Below, in pieces: positions 37,935 through 50,400 of a stretch of DNA of 64,000 nucleotides. Position 1 is the stretch's first letter. Each line of letters starts with the position of its first letter. The stretch covers positions 1,400,464-1,464,463 of the forward strand of contig JACAXG010000071.1 of the NCBI GenBank assembly GCA_018881555.1, in the 5' to 3' direction. The translations under genes were made by a program, and so were the position numbers. A model generated the notes under the pieces. It saw only the letters and a list, made by a program, of their open reading frames with translations, did not search any database and was not told the DNA's origin. This DNA is from Amblyornis subalaris. Taxonomy: Eukaryota; Chordata; Aves; Passeriformes; Ptilonorhynchidae.

Positions 37935-38310
37935 CAATGAGATTTATTATCTCCATTGCTCTTAGGGAAATTAGCCCAGGGAATTAATTTATGGTGTTTT
38001 GAAATGCTGTTGTCTTATCGAGTGACTGCTTGCTTATAGCCAAACACCCTGTTACCTTTGGTCACAGGGATTGCGTGTTTAATGTGAGCTTTAACGGGGG
38101 CAATTAAAGGGGCACAAGCGAACACAGTCACACTCCGGGCCGTTTATGGCATTTGATCCTTGTACAGTAGGAATGACCCCTTCCAGCTCACCTTCTCTCT
38201 CAGCATTGTATCTGGGAAGGGAGATAAATTCACAGTTAATAAAGATAAGGCTGGAAAGCTCCCTTTGTGCACTTGTGAATAGCTCACAAGCTGCAGTTCA
38301 GTTTGTAACA
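37935..38310. promoter_or_regulatory. Candidate conserved regulatory DNA
   Basis: A complex, non-repetitive stretch with preserved CpGs (CACTCCGGGCCGTTTATGG near 38131). It holds TAATTTATGG, CAATTAAAGGGG and GTTAATAAAGATAAGG words near 37984, 38101 and 38235. These are HOX/CDX-like (TTTATGG), homeodomain and GATA cores. Such mixtures are typical of vertebrate conserved noncoding elements. Conservation itself cannot be judged here. Confidence 0.3.
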
Positions 38311-38646
38311 GCAGGATGCAGCAGTATCTCATAATTCCGTGAGCCAAAAGGAGCCACTGTTGAGGGAACAAGAATTGGGAAATGTGAATACCTTGGTTTC
38401 ACTGTGCTGGACAGCAAGATTTAAAGGGTTAAAGTTCTCTGCCTTAGCATACTATTGATAAAGTCCTTTCATTTCCCATGCTACACACGGCAACCTTTTG
38501 TGATTCTTCAGCATTTCTGGATGTAATGGTGCTCTTGGCAGGGAAGGCTTTTGTGGGCACAGTGCTTATCCAAGCATCCACGATGGTGTTGAAGATGGAG
38601 TGGTGACTCTTGCCCTTCTGTCTCCTACATTATTCATATTTGTATT

Positions 38647-38662
38647 ATCATTAATTAATGAT
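38647..38662. promoter_or_regulatory. 16-bp perfect palindrome of homeodomain cores
   Basis: ATCATTAATTAATGAT reads identically on both strands and packs overlapping TAAT cores. Paired-class and POU homeodomain proteins bind such symmetric sites as dimers. It is followed by TTTATGG, a HOX/CDX-like core. Chance occurrence in AT-rich DNA is possible. Confidence 0.5.
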
Positions 38663-39470
38663 TTATGGAGCCCATTTTGCAAACCACGAGCTCATTTAGG
38701 GCAGTATAAAGCAGTGTGGATGTAAAACTTGCACATGCACGGGTGCTCACCCTGTGCAGAGAGGCAGCCACCTTTGGGATGAAAACTGGCATGAGTTACA
38801 AAAATGTACAAAAACTATTTAGAGCCAGAAGGCAGAGAGTCCTGTATCCCAAGGAGCTGGAGAAGGATAACCAGAATGTAATTATTCTGAATTGTATTTA
38901 ACCATCAGCTTCTCTTGTAGTGCTGCTTGTTAGTTTGACTCAGTCTCTGCTGCACAAAATAGCACAACCTCGAGCGGATATTTCCCCCACAGGGAGTTCC
39001 ATCTCCAGTACCTGGCCAGGATGTTGAGAGGGTTATTTCGTCGTGGTAATGGAGATACATGTGCAAGATACAGTGCTTTTCTCCTATGAAATTAGACACC
39101 CCCAGTTAAACAGCTAGCTTGGGGTTTTGTATCAAACCACACATCTAGAAGTCCCCAAAGGGCTTGTTTTCCCACAGTTCCTGCAATACCTCTCACAGTG
39201 TTTCTCTCCTTTCATCCTAACTCACATGTACAGTTCTTCGGCTGGCAAGGTGCTCCAGGAGCTCTTCTTGAACTTCCTTTTTCTTTTAATCATAGCTGGT
39301 TGGATCTGTTTGATATGCCAAGTCTGTGTTTTTAAGGATTTTGTGTTACCTATCACTGTCATGTGATGGCATTAAACAAAGATAGATTTAAAATCCAGCT
39401 GATGCTTGAAAACATACAGTATGAGAAACTCTGGGGGGCCAACTGTGGTCACTTGTTCTTCATCCAAACA
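38663..39470. other. Gene-free DNA, nothing notable
   Basis: Short open frames only, none with a recognisable domain. No repeats are seen. Confidence 0.6.
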
Positions 39471-40110
39471 GGTTGTATCCCTGTCGTTTTGGAGCTGGAC
39501 AAAATGTCCTGGGCAGTCTTTTCACTGTAAACATAAACTTTGAGGTCTTCGTGTATCGGGTATAAGGATAAACATCCTCGCCTGTATTTAAACCTCCATC
39601 TTCCTCTCTCAATCAGATAGTGTGGTGACAATTGTGTGGGGGTTTTTTGTTTATTTTGATTTTGTGGTGTGGAGCGCTCGTACGAGGTTGGCTCATGATG
39701 GAATCTCTCAATCACTGGCATATCACACACAGGTTACATCAGTGCAGCTGAAAGCTCTCTCTGTAGTTATGCCACACAGGTTTACCTCCNTGCCCATAAA
39801 ACCACATCCACCAGGGACCTCATCAATGCAAATACACTCAAGAGCAGCTAATGAGGATTTTAATTTAGCTTTAAATGCCTTTGGTGCTGGGTAGGCCTTT
39901 ACAGCACCAGGCGGGGAAATCTCCGAAGCTCTGGCGGTTTTCACCATAAATGTCACTGCGCTGTATTTATTATTTGTTTTAGCTGCATTTCTAATGACCA
40001 AAAAACTCATTTCTCAGATTACACCGATGCTGTGTGTTACTTCCCAGCACCTTGGTTTGTTTAAACACAGAGTAAAACGCAGGAGTCGGCCAGAAATAAT
40101 TTTCCCTTAT
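39471..40110. promoter_or_regulatory. Candidate conserved regulatory DNA with octamer
   Basis: ATGCAAAT near 39827 is a perfect POU octamer. It is followed within 60 bp by CTAATGAGG, TTTTAATTTAGC and other TAAT cores. Scattered CpGs are kept (GGAGCGCTCGTACGAGG near 39672, CAGGCGGGG near 39909). The sequence is not a simple repeat. Open frames on both strands here (39622-39894, 39723-40010, 39994-40248) carry no domain and disagree in frame. The combination fits a developmental enhancer, by inference. Confidence 0.35.
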
Positions 40111-42109
40111 GGGACCAAACGTGCGAGTGGGGGAGAACTGACAAAACATCTCCGGAAAGACTCCGAGGGAGACCCTGGGAAGGTCCCGACTTCACTGGGT
40201 GACAGGATTTTATGGAGGTGTGTGCTGAGGTGTTACAGATACCTGTGATCCTCTATCAGCATGGATCCTTGGGAGGACTTTCCCCAGGGTTACTCGATAA
40301 AGAACATTTTGCTGTATGTAGTTGAGCCAAACTTGTAAGATTAAGGTTTGTCTTGCCAATGTTTTATAACTGCCCAGACGTTTGCAGGCAACGATTACTT
40401 ATTAATGCTGCTGTTATATTGAGTGTCACCTTTCCTTCTAATTCCTTCAATCCTCAGTGAGTCATTACAGACTTCAGAGCTGACTTCAGCCTTTCTCGAG
40501 GCCTGTGTTTGCCAGACCCTATCAATGGGAGATTTATTGCCCTGAGGTGGTATTTTCCAGCCTTGGTCCAGAACCGGTCTCGTTTACGACAGGGTAGGGG
40601 CAGAGTTTTCAGAGGCTCGCAGTATTGGTGCTTGTTTGAGGTTTGAGGCACCTGTCTTAGGGTGTTACATGCTCCCATTATGAGGTAGTTCTGGTGCTGC
40701 TCCTCCTCTTCTTTTTGCCTTTACTTTTTTTTATTTTCTCTCACCCACCGCCTTCCCTCACACACTTTTGGAAGTCCCTTTTGCACCATCTTTTCCAGCT
40801 GATCTCCGACCCTTGAAGTGCCCAGAAATTCCAGCTTTTCTTCACCTTTTTTCCCNCTGCAGTCCTCTCCTTCCACAGCCTTTGCCTGTTCTCACTTTCC
40901 ACAGTCCCAAGTCTTTGTAACCCTGTTTGTCCTGCACGTAAAATTTATATTTGGTNGCATTCTGGAAGCTAGCAAAAAACAATGTGGGAGTCACCAGCTG
41001 GCTATGATTTAAGGCTGTGCTACCTTATGTGATACAGGACTTCTTTAAATGAGAGGGAGAAAGCCAAGATCCCCACAGCCCTTTTGCCCAGACACTGAGG
41101 TGCTGGTCTGTACCATCCCTCGTCGACGCTCAGTGCTGCAGTAGTAGGACAAGATGTGTTGGGCAAAGGGGCCTGATGAATTGCTGGGATAACAGTTCTT
41201 TGCTGTATTTCTCCAACTGGTTTGGGATTTGTAGTGCAAGCTTCTAGGAGTTTGTTTGCACAGCTGGAAACCTGCTTCAGCCAACGTGATTCCTCCATTA
41301 ATAATGTCCTACTGAGTGACATGTTTGGTAGCTTTGGTGAGGTGCCTCTCAGATCTCATACCGGTGCCTGGCCTTGCTGTCAAAAACACAGCATCCCTTT
41401 AGTTTTGTGGCCAACTTCAGCAGAGACCAAGGATTAGCTTTGCATAAGCTTTAAGCAGAGACAAAACGAGGTGAAAATCCTCCTTCTGGCTTTTCTTAAT
41501 AGAGTTTGCAACACCTGCCTTCCCCAGGTGACAGGATTAAGTGTCCAGTAAACATGAGAAATATCCTTCTGCGTATACATTCAGGCACTATTAAAAGCCC
41601 ACTGCTAGGAGCCTGTGCTTCAAATCCCAGCTTTCTCAGCTGTTTAAGGCCTGGCTCCTACCCCCGAGACACTTCACTGCTCGACAGCTGCTCTGTGGGC
41701 TATATACAAAACGACTCAGAAATCTCAATTCGATCATTCCAGGACTCGCGAGTGCATCACAGAATCACTCTCACAGCTTGACAGCCTGCAAGGAGATGCT
41801 GTAGATCTGGAGCTGGATGAATTCCTCTTGGAGTTTTGGAAACAGGCCTGCAACNCCAGGCAGAGATGGAGAACCGGAGACTTGGCAGGGAAAGCTTTCC
41901 CTTTCCAGGCATGTACGTTCTGTTTGAAGTCTGAAATGAAAGCAAGTTTTTCCAGCTCTTTAAAGTGTCAAGAAGTGTGTACCTCTGTCCCACCTTCCAC
42001 CATGAAATAGTTTCCTTCCTAACACCTGTTTGAGCCTGACACAGAAGCCTGAGTGTTGGCCTGTCCGGGGAGACACGGTGGGCTGCCAGGAGCCACCCCA
42101 CGATACCTC
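40111..42109. other. Gene-free DNA with a pyrimidine-rich tract
   Basis: From about 40690 to 40930 the plus strand is mostly C and T (CTCCTCCTCTTCTTTTTGCC and similar) without a repeating unit. The rest is ordinary. Frames at 41020-41322 and 41757-42101 lack domains. Confidence 0.6.
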
Positions 42110-42204
42110 AGCAGTTAACACTTCAGCTCACAGCGAAAGCAGCTGGTTTGCTCCACGCCTCATAAACCCCTGAACAAACTTTTACACGTTTGTGCTGAGG
42201 GAAG

Positions 42205-42470
42205 GGATAGATATTCCTTATCCGCTTCCCCGCCGGCGCGCAGCGCGGCCCGCGGCCCGGCAATTCCGGCGGGGCCGTGGTTATCAGGTGAGCAATAAGG
42301 AGGAGTGTGAATGGAGATAGGGGCTGGGCTGGGCACTGTGGCAACCAACAAGTTATTGCAGCTCTGCTGGCGCCGGCGGGGCTGGCTCGGGTGGCTCGGT
42401 GGCCGTGCGAGGGAGGGCCGCGCTCAGATGGCTCCTCACCCACGCAGCGATGAGTAAACAACACCCAACG
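42205..42470. promoter_or_regulatory. Compact CpG island
   Basis: About two dozen CpGs fall within 250 bp by eye, including CCGCCGGCGCGCAGCGCGGC near 42229 and GGCGCCGGCGGGG near 42369. The flanks are CpG-poor. Motifs inside include ATTCCTTATCC and GGTTATCAGGTG (GATA-type cores, the second joined to a CAGGTG E-box). GTAAACA (forkhead core) lies at 42454-42460. This is the second strong CpG island candidate in the window and could be a promoter of an unannotated transcript or a poised developmental enhancer. The minus-strand frame 42123-42476 covers it but is an alanine/proline-rich composition product with no domain. Confidence 0.55.
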
Positions 42471-44011
42471 TGACATCCAGCGCCAGCCCTCGCTGTCACC
42501 TGCCCTCCTTTATGGGCCAAGCTGAACTTTCACCTCGCCTCTGTTTGCCAGGTCTCTGTTTTTTATTTTCCCTGTCAAAACCCAAAGCAAGGCAAGAGTT
42601 GTTCAGGAGTGTTGTTTCTCACAGCCTGGGTGTCCTCCCCAAAGTGTTTCCCATGATGGTTTCCAAGCAGTTCAGGAGCATCTGTCCATGTGCTGGCTTT
42701 TCAAGGGCCTGTGCAGAAATTCACTGTCCTACCCAACAGACCAGCACTCCTCTGAAAAGCAGAACCTGTGTTTCCAGATGTGTAGAGAGAATTCAGCTTC
42801 ATGTCTGTGGTTGTCTTTGCCAACCCAGCTGTTAGAGCCATGGTTCTAAGTCAAATCAAGTATCCTGCAGCACAGTAACCACGGGGAGATGAGAAACAAG
42901 GGGCTGTAATATATCAAATTGGTTTGGTTTCATTTTTTTCATGTGTTGTGATACCAAGATGTACATAGAGTTAATGGCAGAGCTGGAAGGAGGATTGGGT
43001 TGTCTGGTCTTGGGAGGATATATCTAAAGATCATCATTAGATGACTGAACTCTCTATTTCTTGGACAACCTTTTCTTGAAAGTCATCTCTTTTCAATTAA
43101 AACACCACGATTTACATTTTTAATGCTAATTAACGACATAACTTTTTACGGTTTAAAGAAGCATCTTTTTGTACTGTCAACTGATACATGTTCAGAGCTA
43201 AGTTTACTAAGAAGATTGAAATAAAGAAGGAATTGTCCTTAGAAAAGAATGAAGAATCTTCTAGCCGTAATGAGGTAAGAGATGCTCAGACAGTAGGGCC
43301 ATGTGGGTATGATCCGAACCCCTGGAAATGCGAAACCTTCTTGAGAAATCTGTGAAAGCTTGACTCTAGTTCTGACTGATTATCAGAGCATTTCTTCTTC
43401 CCAGGGGTGTTACTGTGTGATGATACTGTAGGAGATAGAAATGACAGATGATTCAAGAGGAAAAGCAATGCTTAACTCAGACACCAATTGCCCTTCCCCT
43501 TGTCATAAGAAGTGCTTTGCTAAATGGAGCTTCTAAATATACCTTCTGATTTCTCTGTGGACTCTAGATAATCTTTGTTCTCAGGAATTCTGAATAGACC
43601 TGAGATACTGAGTTCTGCCAATCTTCAGTAACTAGCAATGCTCCATTAGCTAATTGCTCAGTGACAGTGACCTTTCTGGGTAAGTCCACATGACAACCAC
43701 ATAAATGCCACCCTACTGCTTCCTGATAAACTTTATAAGCCATTTGCTGTATAGCTTTAGCCCTCAGCCAGCAGCACCTTTGGCTTCACGTGCCTTTGTG
43801 TGTCACGGCTGCTCCAGGAGACAGGTGTTGCTTGTTTAGAGCCAACAGGGAATGTCAGCCTCCTCTACAGGAAATACCTGAGGAATTTCTTCAGGGAACC
43901 CAATCAACACTGTGTGGATCACTCTTCCAGCAATGGTGTGTTCCTGAACCCCCTGCTCATGACCTGGCGATGGAGTGGTCTGTTCTACGTGTAGATATGA
44001 GATCAAGGGAT
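42471..44011. other. Gene-free DNA, nothing notable
   Basis: No supported gene. The frame at 42470-42835 is domain-free. The 43050-43220 stretch is AT-rich. Confidence 0.6.
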
Positions 44012-44155
44012 TTCCCATATTGGGTTAGTCCTAAGGCCCTTCTAGCCTGGTATCTAATCGTGGGTCTTTTGGGAGAGAATATAAAGACAGGACAATTATA
44101 ACTGGTCCATCCTAACTCCCCCATGCTGGTAGCCAAGGCATCAGAAGTGTTCAAA
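44012..44155 (-). mobile_element. Ancient CR1/L3-like LINE relic
   Basis: On the plus strand, ATTGGGTTAGTCCTAAGGCC, CTTCTAGCCTGGTATC, then GGGAGAGAATATAAAGACAG, GACAATTATAACTGGTCCAT and CCTAACTCCCCCATGCTGGT follow the order of the reverse complement of old reptile/bird CR1-like 3' regions ('gggtcagacc…tctagcccagtatcctg…tgatccatcc'). Identity is clearly lower than in the other CR1 copies, so this is an old insertion. The open frame 43790-44101 overlaps it and is spurious. Exact subfamily needs a repeat-library search. Confidence 0.7.
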
Positions 44156-47100
44156 GTCCTGTGCTGAGATGTACATAGCAACGACCTAAAGTAGTGGAAA
44201 ATTAATTTAATCAAACTAGGCCTTGTTGTGAGGGTAGCTGATGCTCCAGGTCTTTTAAGTGTTTTCCTTCCTCTTTAAACCATTGTGTTTCCCTTTTAAC
44301 AGCATCTTGAATAAACCTCTGCTTTTTTTTTATTTTCTTACTATTTTTAATTTTGCTGTGGCTGGGAATCTACTTAAGTATTTAGCCATCTGACTTATGC
44401 CTAGGCCAAATATGTAAACTGTAGGATAACAGATCTCCAGGGTTTGATATCCTTCCCTCCTGTAGCTTAGTTAAAGATATGGGGCCATGTTGTGGAGTCA
44501 TGATTTAACCCACCAGCTCTGGGTGAGAGTTTAAGCACCATTTAGTGCCTCAGCCCTTTGCTTCTGATCTGAAGATAACGAGGAGGTTGAATAACTGCAG
44601 CCAGTCTGGATGGAGATCACAACCATGGCTTATGTGGGTGTGGCCCATAAATTTTTATGACAGTCTTGGATACTACTGAGAGGTTTATGGCTATCTTGTC
44701 TTGGATCTTCAGGGATCTGCCTTTCACAGGGAGAGACTGAATTACAAGTGGCTGTGTTGCAAAATTCTTAGTAATCCCAGGTTTATGCAGAGCATTTATG
44801 CTGGCTGTGAGCTTTGCTTTGGATCCGTGGAGGTTTCAGTGGAGCCAGGAGGAAAATGAATCTGACACTTAGAAGAAGAAAAGTCCTCCCTGTTTCTGGT
44901 CTCACACTGTGCTCGTTATCACACAAGTTGTGATGTCCTGTTCACTATTCCAACCCCTGGAGCATCCATCCCTCAGGTGACAAAGCCCAAGGAAGAATTT
45001 AGCATGCAGGTTGCAAAGCCTGATCTAAGTTTAACTTCAGCAAACATTGAATCAGAATGAACTTAGAGAGAGTGGGGGAAAGAGCAGCTCAGCTAGAGAT
45101 TTTGATGAGGAAAAAAGAGGACAGTTTGAGCAATTTTCCTGTTGTTTCTCTTTTGATATCTTCCACTTTTGCTGTTTTTTAGGACCCCTCTCTAGTCCAG
45201 TCTTGTTCAACTTCCTGCAAAGAGCAGTTTTGTCTGCCCAGTGTAAAGCATGGTTTAAGTCCTGACAACCAGATTTTTAAGAGTGCTTAATTAGATGTTT
45301 CCTCCTCACCCTACGGCAAAGTAAGCTGTTGGTGCCATCGTAAAGGCTGGTCAGGAGTAAATGTCATCCCGGTGACAAGAGAAGTATTGTTGATCATACT
45401 GGGGCTTTTTTTCTCATTTTTGCTTGTGTCCTATGTCAGGCACTTGCATAGAGCAGAGGTTGCCTCAATGGATTGTCTGTGCCCGTGTTTCCTTACACAC
45501 TTGTGCAGTGTTGCTCTGCGCTCAGCACTCGGTTGTTTTAAATTTGGTGACACCTGATTTATGGTGAGATGTCTAATGGTGTAACCAAGAGCAGCACGGG
45601 CTGTGGGATATGAGCCTGGTGCTGTTCTCTCTGAAGTTTGTAACAATAATCCTGAGGATTGAAAAAAAAACAAACGGTGCAACTGTTCCACCACCCTAGA
45701 GCCTTTTCCTTCTGGCAACATTTCTGTGGACTTCAGTGCAGAGAAATTATGTTCTCTATCTCTTTGCCCTTTTATTCTCCTGGGTTCTTTCTCTTTTACT
45801 TCCTATGCCTCATTTGTTCCACTGTTCTGAATCATAAATAGTTCTGGTAGTAAAACACATTTACCAGGGGTTGTATGGGCTCTTCTTGCAGTACTTGTTC
45901 CTTGGATGTATTCTCTGAATCTGTTATGTCTTACTCTGAGCCTGAAGAGATGTGACAAGACAAGTAATACAGCTGGTAAATATTTTAGCATCCCACTTGG
46001 AGCACTTGAGACCAGTCTGGTAATGTTCTCAGTGTCATTGAGTTATTTTCACATGGATAATGCAGTGCCTTTACTGCTCAAAAGGATCTGAACTCTCTAA
46101 TAGCAGCTCAGATTTTGGATGAAGAACACTTGAATCTCTGTCCCTGAATTTGTTTGGGTGTCTGGTCCTGGGGTCCAGCATTGCTATGTTGCTGCTGAGG
46201 GAAGTTAAAACCAATGTTACTGTGTTGCCCTGAGGAAGTTCACCTGCCTTGCACCAGAGATGGCCCGAGGTTTTGGTCACAGCTTGTGAAGCCTTACATT
46301 TGACTGATGTTTGGGTATGACCAGTGCTCCACGGGGCTCCCATTCTGCTGCAGCCTTTGCTGCACAAACTGAAATTTCAGCCCCTCCATTCAGGGGAAGC
46401 AGCGATGCTGAATGTCCCGCTGGACTTCTCCCATAATTTTCAGATTCATGCTCATTGGCCAAGGTGACGCAGCCTCTCCAGGGATGCAGTTGTTGGGGCA
46501 GGATGGACCTGCAGTGATGATACTGTTAGTGGTGGCCTCGGGCAGAGCATGGCTCTGTCACATTGTCACAGATAAGTGACATACTCTGGCAGAGCAATAG
46601 GAGAAGTCTGACTTACCTGAGCCTGATCTTCTGCTGGTCCAAAGCCATCACAACTGAACTTCACTGAAGATTAAATCAGACATTTACTCCCGGGCTTCTA
46701 CAGAGTTCTGAAACATTTCTGTAGGTTTAACAGGAATGCAATGAGCAAGCTTTTCAGTTCAAGGCTAATAGATAAATATGTAAATGACCTAGAGAAATAA
46801 ATGGGCAGTGTTCTTTCTCATAGACTTTTAAAAATCCTGCCATAGAATAATTTAACGAGAACATAAATAAGAGATAAATGACAGGAACATGAATCCATAC
46901 TATAGTTTTTGCACTTGGCAAGTTTATGCTTTACTTTTTTTTCTCTATGTATTTTCTGCTGCTATTCTTAACAATACCAGTCTGAATAGCACAGTGACCC
47001 TGTGGACATTATTTTCAGTGTTGTTAAGGTGCAGCTCTTAGTGCTGAGGTGACAAAGGGATCCATGCAGTCAGAGTCTATTCTTACCTTTGGAAAACTCT

Positions 47101-47299
47101 CTGAATTGCAGCCATCAGCTGCCCACACAAACTTTGGGTAAATGTGGGCAGATGTCTCTTCACTGGCTTAAACCACACCATGATATGAAGCTATTACAAT
47201 AGCAACTAGAAGCCATAACTAAGATCAAGTCCCTCTTTTGTGCACCTAGAATGAGTGCCTCAAAGTTGGAAAAATCACATTTTAGAAAAAGTAAGATTC
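44156..47299. other. Gene-free DNA, nothing notable
   Basis: About 3 kb without coding support or young repeats. A short A9 run sits at about 45662-45670. AT-rich DNA lies at 46720-46960. Confidence 0.6.
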
Positions 47300-47405
47300 T
47301 TACTTCCGTTTCATAGATAGGAAGCCTTAGGAACAGTCAGTTGTGCATGATGTCACAGCGGGTGTGTGACAGAGCTGAAATTGCTCTGCATGTCCAGTTT
47401 AGGGC
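47300..47405 (-). mobile_element. MIR-type ancient SINE relic
   Basis: The plus strand reads TACTTCCGTTTCATAGATAG, GAAGCCTTAGGAACAGTCAG, then GATGTCACAGCGGGTGTGTG and ACAGAGCTGAAATTGCTCTG. This matches in order the reverse complement of the MIR/L2 family text ('cattttacagatgaggaaactgaggc…gtcacacagc…ggcagagc'). MIR is a tRNA-derived CORE-SINE active before the mammal-bird split. The preserved part covers the conserved core. L2 shares the 3' tail with MIR, but the 'gtcacagc…gacagagctg' segment points to MIR. Orientation is minus. Confidence 0.7.
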
Positions 47406-50400
47406 CTTAATGCCATGGCTTTCTCCTCATCCTGGCTTATTCCTTTTCAGAACTGCTGGTGTCTTACACAGCACTCCAGCTTAGCCCAGGCTGTCTCTCA
47501 TTTGACTCTTTCTGACAGAATACTGTGTGCTACTTTTAAAAGCCTCCCGGGCTTGGAGCCTTTGGAAGCTCATCCCTCCCAGAGGCTGGCGGTGACAGCT
47601 CTGCTGGTTCCTACTGGCACTGCTTGGGAGTGTTGCAAAGGGATGGGAACAGGGTATCACTGATCTGAAGTGAGGGCAGGTTACTGTGGTTTACGTGCTG
47701 GGGGCCGGAGGAAAAGGGCTGGAGTCACTATTCCCACTGGGATGTGTCTCCTACTCCCCACGTCTCCTCTGTCCCCTCTGTTGGGATATGAGAGGCAGCT
47801 GCTTGTTGTCGGTATTCACTTACTGAGATGTGATGTGCACGTCAACTCAGGACAGAACTTTCCCTCAGGGCAGAAAACCTTTAGTAGGAAAGGTGGAATT
47901 TTAAGGGTTCTGGACTCAAGAAAGAAAGAAAGAAATGAAAGGCCAAAAAATTCCTACCTGAGTAACTGAGAAAAGGAAATTTGGTTAGAGAAGGCACACT
48001 CTGGGCTGGAGAGATTCNTCATGTGCTTCTGAAATCGCATTTCCTCAGACACTGTGGCAGACATTTTGACATTGAATTTCATTTTCCTTTACATTTGTAT
48101 ACCAAAAATAAACCCTGCCTAAGTCATTCAGTGTCTTCTTGATGGTTTAGAAACAGTCAGGATGACAACAGCTACTGGTCGGAATTGTCAGAATCAAGCC
48201 TCATTATCACAGCTTGCAGTACTTGACCTGGTGCCCTGGCCAGGAGGAGACATTCAATAGGGTGCCAGATTCCCTTTGAATTAAGATCTTGCGTATGGAA
48301 TTCATGCTTCCTAGAAAGATGCTCTCCCTGGTCATGGATATAGTCAGGATATTACCATTACTAAGGTAAAGTGGTGAGCTGGGCACCTCCAGTTCTCTAT
48401 TCCAAAGGCCTTCAAGGGTAATCAGGGTTAGAGAGAATATTCCCTCCTTTGTGGGAGAGAGGGTTCAAGTGAATGAAGAGTGTGGTTTGCAGAGAAGCAC
48501 CACACCTGTATTTTTACAGATAGAAAAAGGCTCTNTTTTCAGCATGGCTTAGTTTTAGCCTCATCTCCATGGTCAATTCCTGCCTTCCTTGCTCTCCTTC
48601 TTCCCTTCTTTCATCCTCTGCCATCCCCTCTTGCTAAATCTGGTCAAGACCTGAGACAACATCTTGGTACACGTTTCCTCCAAAATGTTTGTCCATTTTT
48701 TCCATTGAAATCAGATTTGTTACCCAGTTTTTAGTTAAAACTACAGTTTGTCCTTTAGATGTGCTCAGCCCTCTAAACCAGGAGTGAAAGTTTGAAAATA
48801 CTTGTAGGAAGGCAGAACAGATGTCACAAAACTTTGGACTTTTGTAAATAAATCTTTTATCAAGGTCTTCAGAGCTGTCCTATGTAATCAGATCTTGTGA
48901 GTTTGAGAATCCTGAATATTTCTGTGGGAAAATTCTTCATTTTCTATGCACGCTAGGTTTTCATCAGCACAAAAAGAAGCTAGAAATACATTGTTTTAAA
49001 AATACTGGCATACCTAGATTTTTATCAAGTCTCCATAAAAAGAAGAGGGTTTGACCTAAAAAGTGTATACAAAGAAGATAAATCTTATAGCAGTGCACAG
49101 CTTAAAAAAAGCCATTATTTTTAGCCAAACATATAAATACCTGCCTTTTTATGGGTTTGTTTTGGTTGTTTTCTTTTTACATCAAAAAATAAACTATAGA
49201 CAAGCATGGGAAACAATAAATCTGGGTGTGTCAGTAGTAAGTGCTGTAACAAGTTCACAGTGCATAGTGGCATGAAATTCCTCTGGGAACATACATTTTT
49301 ATATACATGTCAGAGGTCTAAAAATACGTTACTAGAATAAACCATAGCATTAGAAAAGAGGAAGAGGATTTTCCAATTTGTTTTATTGTTCTGCTTTGAA
49401 ATGAGCATTTGTAATCTGAATGGGAAATTTTTTTTTTTACAAAACCTGTCACAGAAAATGAGCCAGATTAGATTGAGTTAAGTGAAACTAAGACTGTAGG
49501 ACTGATCCATAAGGAAATGCCTTGTGTTCCTCTGGAAATGACTGGTAGTCTTTCCATCTGCTTTAGCCAGAACTGTGTCAAGCCCTGCGGTTCTGAGGGT
49601 TGTTTTCTCTTCAGTGCAGGCAGGAGATGATGGATCATGGAATGGTTTGGTGTTCTGCTCTGCCAGTGTTCCCTGGATGGTTGTGCGTGGAAGGGGGAGA
49701 TAGGATCCAAACTTTCAGTGAGATAATGTGGATGTTTATCTCTTTTGTACCTGCGGCTTTGGAAGCATTTCCAGAGGTCGTGCTGCTCCTCCAGTCTGGG
49801 AATGGGACTCAAAGTCTGGGAAATGGGAGGTGCAGTGCTGCTATTACAGCTGCCAGGGCCCAGTCTCCCACCATCAGTCACTGGAGTAGCTGAAGACCAC
49901 TCCAGGTCCATCAGCCCCACTCAGGAGCCCTGGCCACAGGTCACAGGCCGTGCTGAGCTTTGGGAAATCCCTGTGTCCCTCCTGGCGTTGTTCCAAGTGG
50001 GATGGCCCCGATTTGCGTGTGCTGAGGTTCTGATCCCAGGGCAGTGCCTTTGAAGCATGGCTGCTGGGAAGGGATTTGGGCAAGGGAACAGCAGTTCCTT
50101 GCTCTAGTTCCAGTGGAAAACAGGAAACGGGCAGGGTGGTGCCTCCTGTCCATGCCAGACTTAGGGCAAGCGGCTCCTTTATTCACACTAACTCTAACCT
50201 TGCCTTTGATATTTATGTTTCCTTGAGGTGGANCAGTGTTAGGAGGTTCCATTGGAAAAGGACCGTGTTGGGGGGCTGAATACATGTGCACACACGTGGC
50301 TGCACACACATTTCACTCACAGACACACAGCCCTCAGGAAGTCAGGAGAAACGGCCAGNGCTCTGTACCTCTGCAAAACTGCCTTTTATCAGCTGTGGAT

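Noticed and set aside
41758..41770. 'cacagaatcac' as a CR1 tail
   Set aside because: Only about ten bases agree and the sequence around it is unrelated.
49635..49660. 'ggatcatggaatggtttggtg', similar to a reversed CR1 end
   Set aside because: Match stops after about 20 bases; the following CR1 text (gaagggacctt…) is absent.
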